NCBI GenBank assembly: GCA_913057435.1
Contig: CAJXNY010000010.1
Coordinates: forward strand, 1 to 64,000
DNA from: an uncultured Oceanospirillaceae bacterium
GTDB lineage: Bacteria; Pseudomonadota; Gammaproteobacteria; Pseudomonadales; Balneatricaceae
Direction: 5' to 3'
DNA length: 64,000 nt
Both the position numbers and the translations under genes were made by a program. Shown here piece after piece: positions 61,922-64,000 of this stretch (position 1 is the first letter of the stretch; every line of letters starts with the position of its first letter). The notes under the pieces were generated by a model. The model was not told the DNA's origin and made no database searches. It saw nothing but the letters and a program-made list of their open reading frames with translations.

Positions 61922-61950
61922 CAAAGGCAGCCCTGGGCTGCCTTTGTTGT
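61922..61950 (+). terminator. Rho-independent terminator after MCP
   Basis: aaaggcagccc-tg-ggctgccttt-gttgttt. Confidence 0.75.
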
Positions 61951-62091
61951 TTCAGGGCTCACCGTTGTGGCTACCTGGCTGTTATCCATATAATTTCCTG
62001 GGCGCTTATGTCAGTATCCGGTTGGCAACAAGGATGGAATTTGCGCTATTTACGGGCGCTGTTAATGGATGATGGATGACTTAACCTGACC

Positions 62092-62745
62092 ATGAAACGA
62101 TTACTCACTTCTCTTTTGGCAACCGCGACGCTGGCCGGTTGTATGCAATCTCAGATCCCGGTAGCACGCAGCTTTGATTACTCAGAACAGGAACGCATGC
62201 AGGCGATCCAGCACTGGGATGTATTGGCTGAACGTCAGGCCCTGGCAATCAGTGCGCTCTCCAGTCGTTTTACCGGACCGTTATATGTAGCACCAGCCCC
62301 GATAAAAAGCCCGTTTGCTGAAGTGTTCAACCAGCTGTTGATCAGTCGGTTGATCGAGCACGGTGTGCCAGTTACCCAGAGCAAATCCTCCTCGACGATA
62401 CTCACCACGCATTTTCAGCTGGTGAAGCATAAAGCTCAGCGTGACAGCCGTGCGGCCGCTGGCAGTGCAACAGGGCTGGCGCTGGGTGGCATGGCGGTGG
62501 CCGGAGCGGTCAACCAGTGGTCGGAACCAATGCTGGTGGCTGTACCTCTGTTAATTGCCGGGGATCTGACGGGTGGTCGGGCCGTTTCGCCGACGGCGAG
62601 TGAGCTGGCGGTGACAACCCGGGTGACTGACTTTAATAACATTCTGTTTTCAAAATCAGCCACCTACTATGTTAACGGGGCTGATGCCCGACACTATGAA
62701 CCTGATGAAGCTGCAGAAGCGTTGCAGCTGACCACCCAGCCCTGA
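62092..62745 (+). CDS. Putative lipoprotein
   Basis: Lipobox TLAGC; 217 aa; 3 bp upstream of FlgO-like gene. Confidence 0.65.
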   Translation: MKRLLTSLLATATLAGCMQSQIPVARSFDYSEQERMQAIQHWDVLAERQALAISALSSRFTGPLYVAPAPIKSPFAEVFNQLLISRLIEHGVPVTQSKSSSTILTTHFQLVKHKAQRDSRAAAGSATGLALGGMAVAGAVNQWSEPMLVAVPLLIAGDLTGGRAVSPTASELAVTTRVTDFNNILFSKSATYYVNGADARHYEPDEAAEALQLTTQP

Positions 62746-62748
62746 GGA

Positions 62749-63288
62749 TTGGTCATGAAAAACCTGTTTCAAATGTTTGCCCTGGCCTGCGTGGTCGCCT
62801 TGCTGGTGGGTTGTAATCAGATCAAGCCCCGGCTTGACGTAGATCTGTTATCGACCACTGACGCCGCTGCCGCCAGTCTGTTGCGTAATAGTCAGGGTGT
62901 CTCGCCCGACGCTACGCTGCTGGTCGCCAGTTTTGTCAGTGTCGATAACCTGATGCGTTCTTCAACCTTTGGGCGGGTCAGTGCAGAGCTGTTTTCTTCA
63001 GCCCTGAGTCGGCGGGGTTATTCACTGGTTGAAGTGAAGTTGCGTGATGAGTTGTTTATTCAGCAGCGGGGTGGCGAATTTATGTTGTCGCGAAACCTGC
63101 AAAATATTTCTGAAACTCACCAGGTGCAAAGTGTCGTACTGGGTACCTATGCGGTGGGGATTGATTACGTTTATGTCACAGTGAAGATGGTCAACGCTCA
63201 GAACAGTAATGTGCAGGGGGCCTGGCAGTATCGGATTCCCCGTACCGATGAAATGCGCTCATTGCTGCCCGCCCGCGAGCCCCGCTAA
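62749..63288 (+). CDS. FlgO-family outer-membrane lipoprotein
   Basis: Lipobox LLVGC; LLVASFVSVDNLMRSSTFGRVSAELFSSALSRRGYSLVEVKLRDELFIQQRGGEFMLSR. Confidence 0.8.
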   Translation: MVMKNLFQMFALACVVALLVGCNQIKPRLDVDLLSTTDAAAASLLRNSQGVSPDATLLVASFVSVDNLMRSSTFGRVSAELFSSALSRRGYSLVEVKLRDELFIQQRGGEFMLSRNLQNISETHQVQSVVLGTYAVGIDYVYVTVKMVNAQNSNVQGAWQYRIPRTDEMRSLLPAREPR

Positions 63289-63293
63289 CTTTG

Positions 63294-63983
63294 TTAGTCC
63301 AGGGAGCGGGTTGGCCCTCGCTCCGCCAGCACCACCGACAGGGTGCCACCGGTGATCACCAGTGCAGTGCCTGCCAGTGTCAGCAGGCCAGGCTGCTGGT
63401 CCCAGAATAGCCAGCCCCAGTAGCCCGCAAAGGCGACGCCACTGTAGCTCAGCGGTGACAGCACCAGCGCGGGTGCGTAGCGATAGGCCTGAGTATACAG
63501 CCACATTATCAACCAGACTGAGAGTCCGATTACAATCATCGGCGGCCAGGCGTGGCTGGGTATGGGGGCATCATTGAGCAATGCCAGTGGTGCTGCTGCC
63601 AGTGCTGAGATCAAAAAGTAATAAAACAGAATCCTGTTGGTCGGCTCGCTGGCGGTCAGCTGACGGGTGGTGACAATTGATCCGGCCAGACTGAGGGCTG
63701 ACCCCAGTCCTACCAGATGCCAGAAACTCAGCGTTTGCCCCTCGGGCTGTAAAATCAGCGCGATACCGGCAAAGCCGACCAGCAAAGGTACCCAGCGCAG
63801 CCCGTTAAGTTTTATTCCCAGCCAGCACAGTAACCATAGGGGTACACACAGCGGTGCGGCGTTTCGCAGTAACGCCGCATCAACCAGTGGTATATGCTCA
63901 ATGGCCAGGTAATAGGTGTAGAAGCAGGCCCAGCCGCTGAGGCCACGAACCAGATGCAGGCCAGGTCGCTCAGTGCGTAGCAC
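63294..63983 (-). CDS. EamA/DMT family transporter (probably truncated by the window edge)
   Basis: Multiple TM segments, FYTYYLAIEHIPLVDAALLRNAAPLCVPL; true start likely beyond 64000. Confidence 0.8.
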   Translation of the reverse strand: MLRTERPGLHLVRGLSGWACFYTYYLAIEHIPLVDAALLRNAAPLCVPLWLLCWLGIKLNGLRWVPLLVGFAGIALILQPEGQTLSFWHLVGLGSALSLAGSIVTTRQLTASEPTNRILFYYFLISALAAAPLALLNDAPIPSHAWPPMIVIGLSVWLIMWLYTQAYRYAPALVLSPLSYSGVAFAGYWGWLFWDQQPGLLTLAGTALVITGGTLSVVLAERGPTRSLD

Positions 63984-64000
63984 CTGAATACCCTGGCGGG

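Noticed and set aside
1-64000. CRISPR arrays, prophage, integron, or defence island
   Set aside because: No regularly spaced repeats, cas-like, integrase, phage structural or clustered defence genes were seen; apart from the IS3 fossil the window looks like ordinary chromosomal backbone.

Overview
The window is a dense 64 kb chromosomal segment of a gammaproteobacterium, probably an Oceanospirillales/Oceanospirillaceae-like marine lineage (inferred from gene content only). Most of it is core genes: phaC, tatD, slt, uup, topA, lexA/dinG, rhlB, selO, gpsA/sixA, yacL, panB, slyD, etfD/etfB/etfA, metG, a yebC-family gene, rarD, yigZ, queE and ttcA. No CRISPR array, complete IS element, prophage or rRNA was found. 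The left edge holds the 3' part of a tRNA-Gly(GCC). The most interesting content is signalling. (i) There are two paralogous PAS-protein + membrane-anchored CZB-chemoreceptor pairs, resembling a split Aer or CetB/CetA energy-taxis system. (ii) A GGDEF-EAL protein has a CxxCH c-type heme motif in its predicted periplasmic sensor and a perfect FNR/ANR-type box upstream. (iii) A Cache-domain HisKA_3-like kinase has Lys in place of the phospho-accepting His. (iv) A periplasmic-binding-domain GGDEF protein has a degenerate active site (VGDRF). Other points are a second perfect FNR box before a PhnA-like gene, SelO ending in Cys-Ser-Ser, a tandem winged-helix protein with a possible degenerate nuclease domain, a 9-bp in-frame repeat in rhlB, a decayed IS3-type transposase and a FlgO-type lipoprotein pair. 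All family calls come from reading motifs by eye; no database search was run.
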